13,206 nucleotides of DNA from an uncultured Corynebacterium sp. GTDB taxonomy: Bacteria; Actinomycetota; Actinomycetes; Mycobacteriales; Mycobacteriaceae. The position numbers were made by a program, and so were the translations under genes. The stretch covers positions 1 through 13,206 of the forward strand of contig NZ_CALTVG010000054.1 of NCBI RefSeq assembly GCF_943912665.1, in the 5' to 3' direction. Below the pieces are notes generated by a model. The model searched no databases. It was not told where the DNA came from and saw nothing but the letters and a program-made list of their open reading frames with translations. This document shows positions 1 through 5,662 of this stretch, in pieces. Positions within the stretch are counted from its first letter, which is position 1. Each line of letters starts with the position of its first letter.

Positions 1-193
1 AACCAACCAACACAAAAAAGTACATTGGCACACTATTGAGTTCTCACACATCATCACCACACAGTCATACAGACCATCAGTAGATGGAACGCAGTACTGC
101 GAGTAAAGAAAATATTTGTTGTCAGGGCCTGTTTTCCTACCGCCACTCTCCAAGAACCTCAGTTCCTGTGGGGCGCTGTCGGTCGCGCTGACT
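1..193 (-). promoter_or_regulatory. Probable rRNA operon leader (16S upstream region), continuing off the left edge
   Basis: Read on the minus strand, this non-coding stretch runs from a predicted start point near 193 toward position 1. It contains an imperfect hairpin (about 139-183, core GAAC-tgag-GTTC), a T-rich segment and a boxA-like element at 25-47. From memory, the motif TGAGAACTCAATAGTGTG is typical of actinobacterial rRNA leaders and 16S-23S spacers, where it serves antitermination. A promoter-like sequence just upstream favours a leader over a spacer. No part of 16S rRNA is visible, so the identity of the gene further left is inferred. Confidence 0.55.
25..47 (-). promoter_or_regulatory. 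boxA-like rRNA antitermination element
   Basis: The minus strand reads GTGAGAACTCAATAGTGTGC followed by CAA. This matches the conserved boxA region I recall from mycobacterial and corynebacterial rRNA leaders, where Nus factors assemble. Only one copy is in the window. Confidence 0.55.
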
Positions 194-199
194 CACATA

Positions 200-228
200 A
201 AGTTACACACGCACTTGAAAAAACACAA
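200..228 (-). promoter_or_regulatory. Candidate rRNA-operon promoter (-35/-10)
   Basis: On the minus strand, TTGTGT (223-228) and TAACTT (200-205) are separated by 17 bases and followed by the leader with the boxA-like element. The -35 hexamer lies in the T-rich tail of the terminator of the preceding ABC operon, so terminator and promoter abut with almost no spacer. This is a consensus-based guess; other promoters could lie between 60 and 193. Confidence 0.4.
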
Positions 229-232
229 ATAT

Positions 233-270
233 GCACCTCAACCAAGGTTTTTAGACCTTCGTTGAGGTGC
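233..270 (-). terminator. Intrinsic terminator after the ABC permease gene
   Basis: A perfect 10-bp outer stem (GCACCTCAAC, 233-242, with 261-270) continues after one mismatch into a 5-bp inner stem (244-248 with 255-259) and a 6-base loop. On the minus strand it is followed by a T-rich run (atatttgtgtttttt). It lies about 40 bases beyond the permease stop codon and insulates the downstream promoter. Confidence 0.8.
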
Positions 271-308
271 CTTAAATCGCTACTTTTCGCGCTTTCTTGC
301 GCCGACGT

Positions 309-1295
309 CTATTTGACGCCGAACCAGCCCATAACCCCCGGACTGAAGACGTCGACGCGCTTCGCCATCCGGCGATAGGCCGCGCCCCAGGCGAGGTAGA
401 TCACGGCCATTCCCGCGAGCATCCATCCCTTCGTCACGCCGGGAGTGAGGAGCCACGCACTGGACGCGGCGGCGATGATTCCCACCAGCGCCACCGTGTA
501 AAACCACGTGCGCTTATCGGTAATGGCCAGGCTCAAGAGCCACGCTGTCGACGCAAGCCAGATGATGGTGGCTCCGACGAACTCGCCGCTCCAGGCAAGG
601 GCTACCAGGTCGGCCAGGAGAGCCAGCGCCACCGGGATGGCCGTACACAGCAGTGTGGCCGTGGCCCAAGATTCCCGCGGCAACCCAAAGGTCACCGCGT
701 CTTTCAGCGAGCTGCGCACTACGTCCAGCACCAATGGCACAACGATCAAGGTGACAATGACACCCGCGATGCCTATGCCTTTATCCCACAGCTTGCTCAC
801 CACGAAGGTTATCGCCGTTGCGAAAACTACACCCATCGCAACCCACATCCACGTGCGAGCTTGAGGGCGCACCACAATCTGGGAGACCGGGGAGGCGGAG
901 AACCATCCCGTTGAGGAATCGCCCTCGCTGCCGTCGATGAGCGAGCGCGTGTCCAGGCGCGAAGGCTCGAAGCGCCGCACCATACACAGCACCCACACCG
1001 CTGCGGGAGCGATGAGGACCCACCACGGAAATCCCCAGGGTGCGCTGACAAGCATGAGCAGGAACGCCAGCGAGGCATTGATCCGCCGATGCCCGTTCCA
1101 GACGCGCGTACTGAGCCCAAAGGTTAGGTAGCGCGAGAAGTCAGGCTGGACCAGGTAGAGCTGGAACGCCATAAAGAGTGAATACCCGATGGCCCATCCT
1201 TGCCCACGGTCTATTCCAAGCAGCGGCAAGACGACGATCCATAGGGCAAAGAAGAAGCTGATCCAGCTCAGCGCCATATGCCTATAGAGCTTCAT
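309..1295 (-). CDS. ABC transporter membrane permease, third gene of a YtrA-type operon
   Basis: This 328-residue protein is almost entirely hydrophobic. About ten candidate membrane segments can be seen (near residues 9-28, 33-50, 73-88, 90-105, 150-167, 173-193, 213-233, 240-257, 265-283 and 290-308). A polar cytoplasmic-looking stretch of about 35 residues (roughly 108-145) lies between segments 4 and 5. The ATG overlaps the stop of the upstream ATPase gene as ATGA, so translation is probably coupled and the two products probably form one exporter in the cytoplasmic membrane. I see no signature that identifies the substrate. Systems with a YtrA-type repressor, ATPase and permease are often linked to cell-wall antibiotics or envelope stress, and that is only an inference here. 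The assignment as permease rests on hydrophobicity and operon position. Confidence 0.75.
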   Translation of the reverse strand: MKLYRHMALSWISFFFALWIVVLPLLGIDRGQGWAIGYSLFMAFQLYLVQPDFSRYLTFGLSTRVWNGHRRINASLAFLLMLVSAPWGFPWWVLIAPAAVWVLCMVRRFEPSRLDTRSLIDGSEGDSSTGWFSASPVSQIVVRPQARTWMWVAMGVVFATAITFVVSKLWDKGIGIAGVIVTLIVVPLVLDVVRSSLKDAVTFGLPRESWATATLLCTAIPVALALLADLVALAWSGEFVGATIIWLASTAWLLSLAITDKRTWFYTVALVGIIAAASSAWLLTPGVTKGWMLAGMAVIYLAWGAAYRRMAKRVDVFSPGVMGWFGVK

Positions 1296-2095
1296 CGCGT
1301 CTCCCCCAATGCTAGGACTGCCTGCTCGAGGGATACCTCGGTGGCGCGCAACCCCATTTCCTGGGCCATGTCGAAGACGTTGGCGGTGTGGTTGGGGCGG
1401 GCGTCGACAAGCGCGCGGTCTGCCACGGCGGAACTTTCGCGCTCGAGCACCGGGAGTTGGAGGCGCCCCAGGGCCCGGTCGAGGGCCTCGGCGGGACCGG
1501 TGAGCTGGACGACGCCCTCGATGAACTCGTCGATGGGACCGGACAGCGGGTTCTCTCCCATCAGGGCCACGGTATCGAGCAGGCCGGAGAGCTCGTTGAG
1601 GTGATGGGTGGAGACGATAATGGTGCGGCCGTGCTCCTCACGCAGGACGTCGTAGAAGACCTCGCGCTTGGCGGCGTCGAGGCCGAGATAGGGTTCGTCG
1701 AGAAGCATGTAGGGCACTCCCGAGGCCACCGCAACGATGAAGCTCGCCGCCGACTTCTGTCCGCGGGACAGGCCCGAGTAGTTCTTCATGGGCAGCTCGA
1801 AGCGCTCGACCAACTCCTCTGCGCGGTTCTGATCCCAGGACGGCCAGCGCAGGCCTGCCACGGTGAAGACTTTCTTCACGTTCCAGCCTTCAGGCAGTGG
1901 GTTATCTATGCCCATGAGCACCACTGTGTTGAGAACCTTTTCATTGTCGAAGGGTTTCTCGCCGTCGACCTTGATGCCGGAGCCGCCGAGCTGGCCAGCA
2001 ATCTTGCGCAGCAAGGTGGTCTTGCCAATGCCGTTGGGTCCGACGAGGCCGTGCGTCAGGCCGTCGTCGAAGGTGAAGTGCGGGGTAGAAATCAT
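1292..2095 (-). CDS. ABC transporter ATP-binding protein with a shortened N-terminus
   Basis: The 267-residue product has the main ATPase motifs: Walker A (GPNGIGKT, residues 19-26), signature LSRGQ (109-113, a variant of LSGGQ), Walker B (LLDE, D133-E134), the D-loop LGLD (137-140) and the H-loop His164. It should power the permease encoded immediately downstream. The N-terminus is unusual. Walker A begins at residue 19, whereas family members usually have 30-40 residues before it, including the aromatic A-loop residue that stacks on adenine. The ATG overlaps the stop of the repressor gene (ATGA). I read the upstream codons in this frame and found no start before an in-frame TGA, so the short form appears genuine. 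The expected Q-loop region (about 58-70) shows MGIDNP and no clear glutamine. The C-terminal 90 residues vary in this family and give no further clue. Confidence 0.88.
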   Translation of the reverse strand: MISTPHFTFDDGLTHGLVGPNGIGKTTLLRKIAGQLGGSGIKVDGEKPFDNEKVLNTVVLMGIDNPLPEGWNVKKVFTVAGLRWPSWDQNRAEELVERFELPMKNYSGLSRGQKSAASFIVAVASGVPYMLLDEPYLGLDAAKREVFYDVLREEHGRTIIVSTHHLNELSGLLDTVALMGENPLSGPIDEFIEGVVQLTGPAEALDRALGRLQLPVLERESSAVADRALVDARPNHTANVFDMAQEMGLRATEVSLEQAVLALGETR

Positions 2096-2466
2096 GAGTA
2101 GAGTCCTCGGCTTTCTGCGACTAGGTCTATGAGGTCATGGAGTTCCTGGCGGGTGTAGCCCAGGTGCACGGCTTCGTCGATAAGGGGCGCGGCGTACTCG
2201 GCCGCGAAATCGTGGCGGCGCCGTGCCCGGATCAGCTCGGCGGCACCAGAGGTGACGAACATGCCGATGCCGCGGCGTTTTTCCAGGATTCCCAGGTCCA
2301 CGAGGAGGGTCAGGCCCTTGCGGGCGGTGGCGGGGTTGATGTTGTGGAAGGCGGCGAGCTCGTTGGTGGACGGCGCTTGGGCCCCTTCCGCGAGGGTGCC
2401 GTCAATCACGGCGTCCTCAATGAGCACTGCTATTTGGCGGAAGAGCGGTTGTGCGGAATTGTCCAT
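2092..2466 (-). CDS. GntR-family transcriptional regulator, YtrA subfamily
   Basis: This 124-residue protein has an N-terminal winged helix-turn-helix of the GntR type (about residues 8-72, with the typical APSTNELAAFHNINPATARKG and the wing LEKRRGIGMFV). Only a short helical tail follows (about 75-124), as in YtrA-type regulators that dimerise without a large effector domain. The ATG at 2466 has a good ribosome binding site (AGGGAG, five bases upstream). The gene is first in an operon with the ATPase and permease and overlaps the ATPase start by four bases. YtrA-type proteins usually repress their own ABC operon. A palindrome at 2482-2505, between the likely -10 and the start codon, is a suitable binding site. 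The inducing signal cannot be read from the sequence. Confidence 0.9.
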   Translation of the reverse strand: MDNSAQPLFRQIAVLIEDAVIDGTLAEGAQAPSTNELAAFHNINPATARKGLTLLVDLGILEKRRGIGMFVTSGAAELIRARRRHDFAAEYAAPLIDEAVHLGYTRQELHDLIDLVAESRGLYS

Positions 2467-2481
2467 GCACGCTCCCTGGTT

Positions 2482-2505
2482 GGTTGGTTACTCATGTAAC
2501 TAACC
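2482..2505. promoter_or_regulatory. Palindromic operator, probable site of the YtrA-type repressor
   Basis: Arms GGTTGGTTAC and GTAACTAACC flank a 4-base centre (TCAT) and are complementary at 9 of 10 positions. The site lies 15 bases upstream of the repressor start codon and touches the candidate -10, so a bound dimer should block transcription. The left arm is part of three tandem GGTT units (2478-2489). The binding protein is inferred from location. Confidence 0.6.
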
Positions 2506-2532
2506 ATATAACCAGGCCCATATCCCCCGCAA
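2505..2532 (-). promoter_or_regulatory. Candidate promoter of the GntR-ABC operon
   Basis: On the minus strand, TTGCGG (2527-2532) and TATATG (2505-2510) are 16 bases apart; TATGGT with an 18-base gap is an alternative -10. The palindrome at 2482-2505 covers the predicted start region. Confidence 0.4.
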
Positions 2533-2586
2533 GGGCTCCGCCCGAAAGGTCCGCGAACTGGGATTTTTCCAAAGGTTATCGACGTT

Positions 2587-2616
2587 TTGTGGCCAATGGG
2601 GCACACTGGATAACAC
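2587..2616 (+). promoter_or_regulatory. Candidate promoter of the NYN-domain gene
   Basis: TTGTGG (2587-2592) and TAACAC (2611-2616) are 18 bases apart, which would give a 5' untranslated region of about 70 bases. The match is moderate and other choices are possible in the A-rich stretch 2640-2680. Confidence 0.3.
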
Positions 2617-2692
2617 CGGCCCTAGGCTGGGGACCTCACAGAAGTGACCAAAGAAAAATTAGTTAGAAACAATAGAACGGAATTTAGGAGCC

Positions 2693-3976
2693 ATGCTTGA
2701 ACGAACACTTGTCTTCGTTGACACCTCATACCTACTTGCAAGTTTCTATAACTCTTGGGAGACGGGTGCGCGAGCGCAGCTAGAAATCGATTTGCCCGAG
2801 GTCGTTAGCTCCCTCGGCTGCATGATTGAGAACCAAATTGGCAACCGGATCCACCGCCAGTACTGGTACGACGGCATCCCCGATACCGGCCCGCACCGCT
2901 ACCAGCGCGCGCTACGCGTGTGCGACGGCGTACAGCTGCGCACCGGCCAGCTCATCGAGTGGGGCGAGCGCCGCACGCAGAAGGCCGTGGACACGCGCCT
3001 CGTTGCGGACATGATTGTCTCCGCCATGCAGGGCCAGGTCACTGACTTCGTGCTGGTCTCCGGCGATGCCGACATGATCCCCGGCGTCCAGGAGGCCGTG
3101 AACAACGGCGTGCGCGTCCACCTCTACGGCTTTGGCTGGGACTCCATGTCCTCCGCCCTGCGCCACGCGTGCGATTCCACCACCATCCTCGATCCGCGCG
3201 AGGACTTCGCCGACGCCATGGAGCTCGAGGTCCTGGAGGGCCCGCTGCCGCCGACTATCCGTGAGCCCCGAGCGGAGGGCACCGAGACCCCCGAAGCCAC
3301 AGAGGGCCCAGGGAACCCAGAAACCCCGCAGAACCCAGAGCACACAGACGCCTCAGGTGACGGCGCTGAGACCGCGGACGAGGCGACCAACGCAGCGCTT
3401 GGCGACGCTTCCGGGGACACCGACTGCACCGAGCCCACCGAGGCGCAGGCCGCCTTCCCGTCCGCGCCCAAGCCGGGACCGGCCACCCCGTCCGCTGCTG
3501 CGCCCGCCGCTCCCGATGCCGCGACTGCCGCCGGCCCCAATGAGGCCGTGGAGCCCGCCGGTCAGGAGAGCGCTCCCGCGGCCCCGAAGCCCGGCGCGCC
3601 CGCGCCCAAGCCCGCCGCCCCGAAACCTGCGGCGCCGAAGCCCTCCATGATGGCCCCGCGCCGCAAGCTGCGCTCGAAGTACGTGCCGCTACCGGAAGAG
3701 GTGTGGACCTCCGCCGGCTTCCAGTCCCCGTTTGATGTGGGCCAGCAGTACGCATCGTGGTGGTTCGACAACGCCGCAAGCTCCGACCAGCGCGACCAGG
3801 CGCACCTGCTCTCCGGCGGCGGACTGCCCCCGGAGATCGACCGCCCGCTCCTGCAGTTCGCGTGCGAGACGCTGCACGAGTACACGCTGACTGAGACCCA
3901 GCGCGTCAACCTGCGCGACGGCTTCCACTCCGGCATCCGCGGCGTGCTGATCAACGTCCGCCGCCAAGACGGCTAG
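2693..3976 (+). CDS. NYN-domain (PIN-like) putative ribonuclease with Pro/Ala-rich linker and C-terminal domain
   Basis: The 427-residue protein has three parts. Residues 5-165 resemble the NYN/DUF88 fold of PIN-like RNA nucleases. Acidic residues sit where metal-binding ones are expected: D10 in FVDTSY, D100 and D106 in KAVDTRLVADM, and D125/D127 in LVSGDADMIP. Residues about 183-325 form a low-complexity linker rich in Pro, Ala, Glu and Gly, ending in PKPAAPKP-type repeats and a basic RRKLRSK patch. Residues about 328-427 form a compact domain with many aromatic and charged residues that I cannot name. The family is known for RNA processing or degradation, but activity and target are unknown here. 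The first motif has Thr-Ser where many NYN proteins have an Asn nearby. AGGAG lies only two bases before the ATG, which is tight, yet no better in-frame start is visible. It is a single gene, convergent with the pspA-like gene. Confidence 0.85.
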   Translation: MLERTLVFVDTSYLLASFYNSWETGARAQLEIDLPEVVSSLGCMIENQIGNRIHRQYWYDGIPDTGPHRYQRALRVCDGVQLRTGQLIEWGERRTQKAVDTRLVADMIVSAMQGQVTDFVLVSGDADMIPGVQEAVNNGVRVHLYGFGWDSMSSALRHACDSTTILDPREDFADAMELEVLEGPLPPTIREPRAEGTETPEATEGPGNPETPQNPEHTDASGDGAETADEATNAALGDASGDTDCTEPTEAQAAFPSAPKPGPATPSAAAPAAPDAATAAGPNEAVEPAGQESAPAAPKPGAPAPKPAAPKPAAPKPSMMAPRRKLRSKYVPLPEEVWTSAGFQSPFDVGQQYASWWFDNAASSDQRDQAHLLSGGGLPPEIDRPLLQFACETLHEYTLTETQRVNLRDGFHSGIRGVLINVRRQDG

Positions 3977-3997
3977 CTCTCTCCCTAAAACACGTCG

Positions 3998-4044
3998 AGG
4001 GACCTTCCACAGCGCGCCTCACCCCCGCGCTGTGGAAGGTCCCT
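3998..4044. terminator. Bidirectional hairpin terminator between convergent genes
   Basis: A perfect 18-bp stem (3999-4016 with 4026-4043, arm starting GGGACCTTCCACAGC) has a 9-base loop, and an extra A-T pair extends it to 3998/4044. It lies 21 bases after the NYN stop codon and 19 bases beyond the pspA-like stop. On the minus strand it is followed by a short T run (gttttag). It probably ends transcription from both sides. Confidence 0.8.
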
Positions 4045-4063
4045 TCCGTGATCCGTGCGGGAA

Positions 4064-4819
4064 CTACTTGTCGTCCTCGCCGGCCTCCAGCTCCTTGCTC
4101 TTGGCTTCCCCGGCCATCTCGGCACGAATCTCATCCAAGCGAGAGGTTGCGCGCATGTCGTGGCCGGCGGCCGCGATCTCCTGGATGCGGTCCCCGCCGG
4201 AGGCCTGGTGCAGCTCCTGTGCGCCGAGGGCATCCGCGTAGCGCTTTTCAATCTTCGCGCGCACCGAGTCCATCGTCGGCGTGGAGTCATCCGGCTTGAG
4301 CTCGTTCATCGAGTCCATAGCCTCGGCGTTCTTCTCCTGCATCGCCGCCTGGTCCGCCTGCGCCCGCAGCTGATCCACCTGGGCCAGCTGCTCCTTGAGG
4401 CGGGCCTCAGACTGCTGCTGCTGCGCCTTGGCCTGCTCGGCGGCCTGGCTGGCGGCCTGGTACTGGCTCTTGACGCCCTCCAGCTCGTTTTCTACCGCGA
4501 CGAGCTGGCTAGCCACGACCTCGGCGGCCTTGTTGTACTCGGACGCCTCCTGCGGATCCTCAGCGGCATCCGCCATCTCTAGGGCCCGGCGCGTCTGGTC
4601 CTGGTAGTCCTTCTGGGAGTTGACCAGACGGTTGAGCTGCATCTCCAGCTGCGTCTTGCGGCCGATGATCTCAGCGGCGTGCTCAGAAATCTGCCGGTGC
4701 TGTTCCTTCGCGGCGTCAACGGCCTGCTGGATCTGCACCTTCGGGTCGGCGTTCTCGTCGATCTTCTGATCGAAAGAGGCCATCACGTACTTCCAGCCCT
4801 TGCTGAACGGATTTGCCAT
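4064..4819 (-). CDS. PspA/IM30-family phage-shock protein
   Basis: The 251-residue protein begins with an amphipathic helix (MANPFSKGWKYVMASFDQKI) of the kind PspA and IM30 use to bind damaged membrane. Residues about 25-170 form a long Gln/Ala/Glu-rich coiled coil, and residues 185-250 are an acidic helical tail with two more helices. Length and layout fit the PspA/IM30 (ESCRT-III-like) family, whose members assemble on the inner face of the cytoplasmic membrane and help preserve the proton gradient. AAGGAG nine bases before the ATG supports the start. The thioredoxin gene lies upstream on the same strand, but a strong terminator sits between them and no obvious promoter fits the 38 bases that remain. 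No PspC- or ClgR-like partner is in the window, so its regulation is unknown here. Confidence 0.9.
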   Translation of the reverse strand: MANPFSKGWKYVMASFDQKIDENADPKVQIQQAVDAAKEQHRQISEHAAEIIGRKTQLEMQLNRLVNSQKDYQDQTRRALEMADAAEDPQEASEYNKAAEVVASQLVAVENELEGVKSQYQAASQAAEQAKAQQQQSEARLKEQLAQVDQLRAQADQAAMQEKNAEAMDSMNELKPDDSTPTMDSVRAKIEKRYADALGAQELHQASGGDRIQEIAAAGHDMRATSRLDEIRAEMAGEAKSKELEAGEDDK

Positions 4820-4857
4820 CGCCTTACTCTCCTTAGAACGTGGTCACTATTAAAAAT

Positions 4858-4897
4858 GCGCTTTCCTGCGAGTGTAGCGATACTCGCAGGAAAGCGC
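4858..4897 (-). terminator. Intrinsic terminator after the thioredoxin gene
   Basis: A perfect 16-bp stem (4858-4873 with 4882-4897, arm GCGCTTTCCTGCGAGT) closes an 8-base loop. On the minus strand it is followed directly by ATTTTTAATAG. This is the clearest rho-independent terminator in the window. It ends 38 bases before the pspA-like start codon, so read-through could supply pspA mRNA. Confidence 0.85.
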
Positions 4898-4936
4898 GCG
4901 AAGTGCGGGAAGGCCGCGGAAGGAAACCGAGGAAGA

Positions 4937-5308
4937 CTAAGCCTCGCCGCCCTTCTGCTCCTCCACCTGGGCGCGAACCTCATCCATGTTGAGGTCCTTG
5001 ACCTGAGAAATCAGATCCTCCAGTGCTGCCGGCGGCATGGTTCCGGCCTGACGGAAGACCAGGATGCCATCGCGGAAGACCATGAGGGTCGGGATGGACT
5101 GAATCTGCAGCTTCACCGCGAGGTCCTGGTTGGCCTCGGTGTCGAGCTTGGCAAAGGTGGCATCCGGGTGCTCCTCGGAGGCCTTCTCAAAGACCGGGCC
5201 GAAGCGCTTGCACGGGCCGCACCACTCCGCCCAGGCGTCGACAAGCGTAATGCCCTCTCCGGTAACGGTTGCCTCGAAGGTTGCCTCAGTGATGTCGATG
5301 GTTGCCAT
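4937..5308 (-). CDS. Thioredoxin
   Basis: This 123-residue thioredoxin has the active site WCGPC (C30 and C33), which reduces protein disulphides in the cytoplasm with electrons from thioredoxin reductase. It also has the usual cis-proline (P73 in SIPTLMVF) and the buried Asp24. The fold ends near residue 107, and a short charged helix (about 108-123) extends beyond it. I start it at ATG 5308 because a good Shine-Dalgarno (AAGGGAGA) lies upstream and the family begins there. The reading frame is open to 5416, but that extension has no family similarity and would run through the promoter. A SigH-type promoter lies at 5359-5386, fitting induction by thiol-oxidative stress. C. glutamicum has, from memory, a thioredoxin gene in a similar place that belongs to the SigH regulon. 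The copper operon is transcribed divergently from the same region. Confidence 0.94.
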   Translation of the reverse strand: MATIDITEATFEATVTGEGITLVDAWAEWCGPCKRFGPVFEKASEEHPDATFAKLDTEANQDLAVKLQIQSIPTLMVFRDGILVFRQAGTMPPAALEDLISQVKDLNMDEVRAQVEEQKGGEA

Positions 5309-5358
5309 GACTATCTCTCCCTTATCGCAATGACGTTGATTAGTAGGTTCGTTCTCAC

Positions 5359-5386
5359 TCAACGGTACATGAGGCTGGATTATTCC
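5359..5386 (-). promoter_or_regulatory. SigH-type (ECF sigma factor) promoter for thioredoxin
   Basis: On the minus strand, GGAATA (5381-5386) and CGTTGA (5359-5364) are 16 bases apart. This agrees with the SigH consensus I recall for Corynebacterium and Mycobacterium (GGAAta, 16-20 bases, cGTTgaa). Transcription would start near 5352, leaving a leader of about 45 bases. Its -35 is directly adjacent to the candidate -35 of the opposite-facing copZ promoter. Confidence 0.65.
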
Positions 5387-5414
5387 TTGCCGGTATACCC
5401 CTAGGGGGTATATC
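5387..5414 (+). promoter_or_regulatory. Candidate promoter of the copper operon
   Basis: TTGCCG (5387-5392) and TATATC (5409-5414) are 16 bases apart; TATCAT (5411-5416) with 18 bases is an alternative. The start point would fall near 5421-5424. The copper operator fills the space between the two boxes, so a bound repressor would exclude RNA polymerase. Confidence 0.55.
5394..5412. promoter_or_regulatory. CsoR-type copper-responsive operator
   Basis: The 19-base element TATACCCC-TAG-GGGGTATA has perfect 8-base arms and a 3-base centre. GC-rich palindromes with flanking TATA of this form are the known targets of CsoR, a copper(I)-sensing repressor that releases DNA when it binds copper. It precedes a copper chaperone and copper ATPase, which fits. 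No csoR gene is in the window, so the repressor must be encoded elsewhere. Confidence 0.75.
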
Positions 5415-5454
5415 ATGGTCCGTGGAACACTTCCTACCAGAAAGGGGTCCTCTC

Positions 5455-5655
5455 ATGGCCACCAAGAACTACACCGTCACCGGAATGACCTGCGGGCACT
5501 GCGAGATGTCCGTGAAGGAAGAAATCGGCGAGATTGCCGGCGTCACCGACGTCACCGCTGATCACGCCACCGGCGCTGTCACCGTCACCGGTGAGGGCTT
5601 TAGTGACGCGCAGGTCGCCGCCGCTGTCGACGAGGCCGGCTACCAGCTGGCCTAA
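5455..5655 (+). CDS. copZ: Copper chaperone, heavy-metal-associated (HMA) domain protein
   Basis: This 66-residue protein is one HMA domain of the ferredoxin-like fold. The metal-binding motif GMTCGHC (Cys13 and Cys16, residues 10-16) binds copper(I) and passes it to the partner ATPase. The C-terminal GYQLA is typical of CopZ proteins. I start it at ATG 5455, with an AAAGGGG ribosome binding site about seven bases upstream. A GTG at 5422 is in frame and would lie almost exactly at the predicted transcription start. It could give a leaderless form with 11 extra residues, which I think less likely. The gene follows a copper-type operator and is seven bases from copA, so the two should be co-transcribed. 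HMA proteins can bind zinc or cadmium too, but the neighbours favour copper. Confidence 0.92.
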   Translation: MATKNYTVTGMTCGHCEMSVKEEIGEIAGVTDVTADHATGAVTVTGEGFSDAQVAAAVDEAGYQLA

Positions 5656-5662
5656 GCACATC

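Noticed and set aside
309..2100. Long plus-strand reading frames opposite the ABC genes
   Set aside because: They are antisense frames of GC-rich genes with skewed composition, no ribosome binding sites and no recognisable domains.
2588..2614. Degenerate DnaA boxes upstream of the NYN gene (minus strand TTGGCCACA and TTATCCAGT)
   Set aside because: Each differs from the consensus by one or two bases and they overlap the likely promoter of an unrelated gene.
3570..3650. Repetitive Pro/Ala/Lys coding segment as a tandem DNA repeat or mobile element
   Set aside because: The repetition is at protein level within the linker of the NYN protein and lies in frame; no target-site duplication or transposase is present.
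4834..4892. SigH-like pair GGAAAG-N20-CGTTCT upstream of the pspA-like gene
   Set aside because: The start point would fall within or after the ribosome binding site, so the mRNA could not be translated normally.
5309..5416. Thioredoxin starting at 5416 with 36 more residues
   Set aside because: The extension covers the SigH-type promoter and reaches the edge of the copper operator, and the family starts at ATG 5308, which has a good ribosome binding site.
5534..5662. N-terminal extension of CopA by 43 codons
   Set aside because: It overlaps most of copZ in another frame, is Pro/Ser-rich and unlike any HMA protein, while ATG 5663 starts just before the normal HMA domain.
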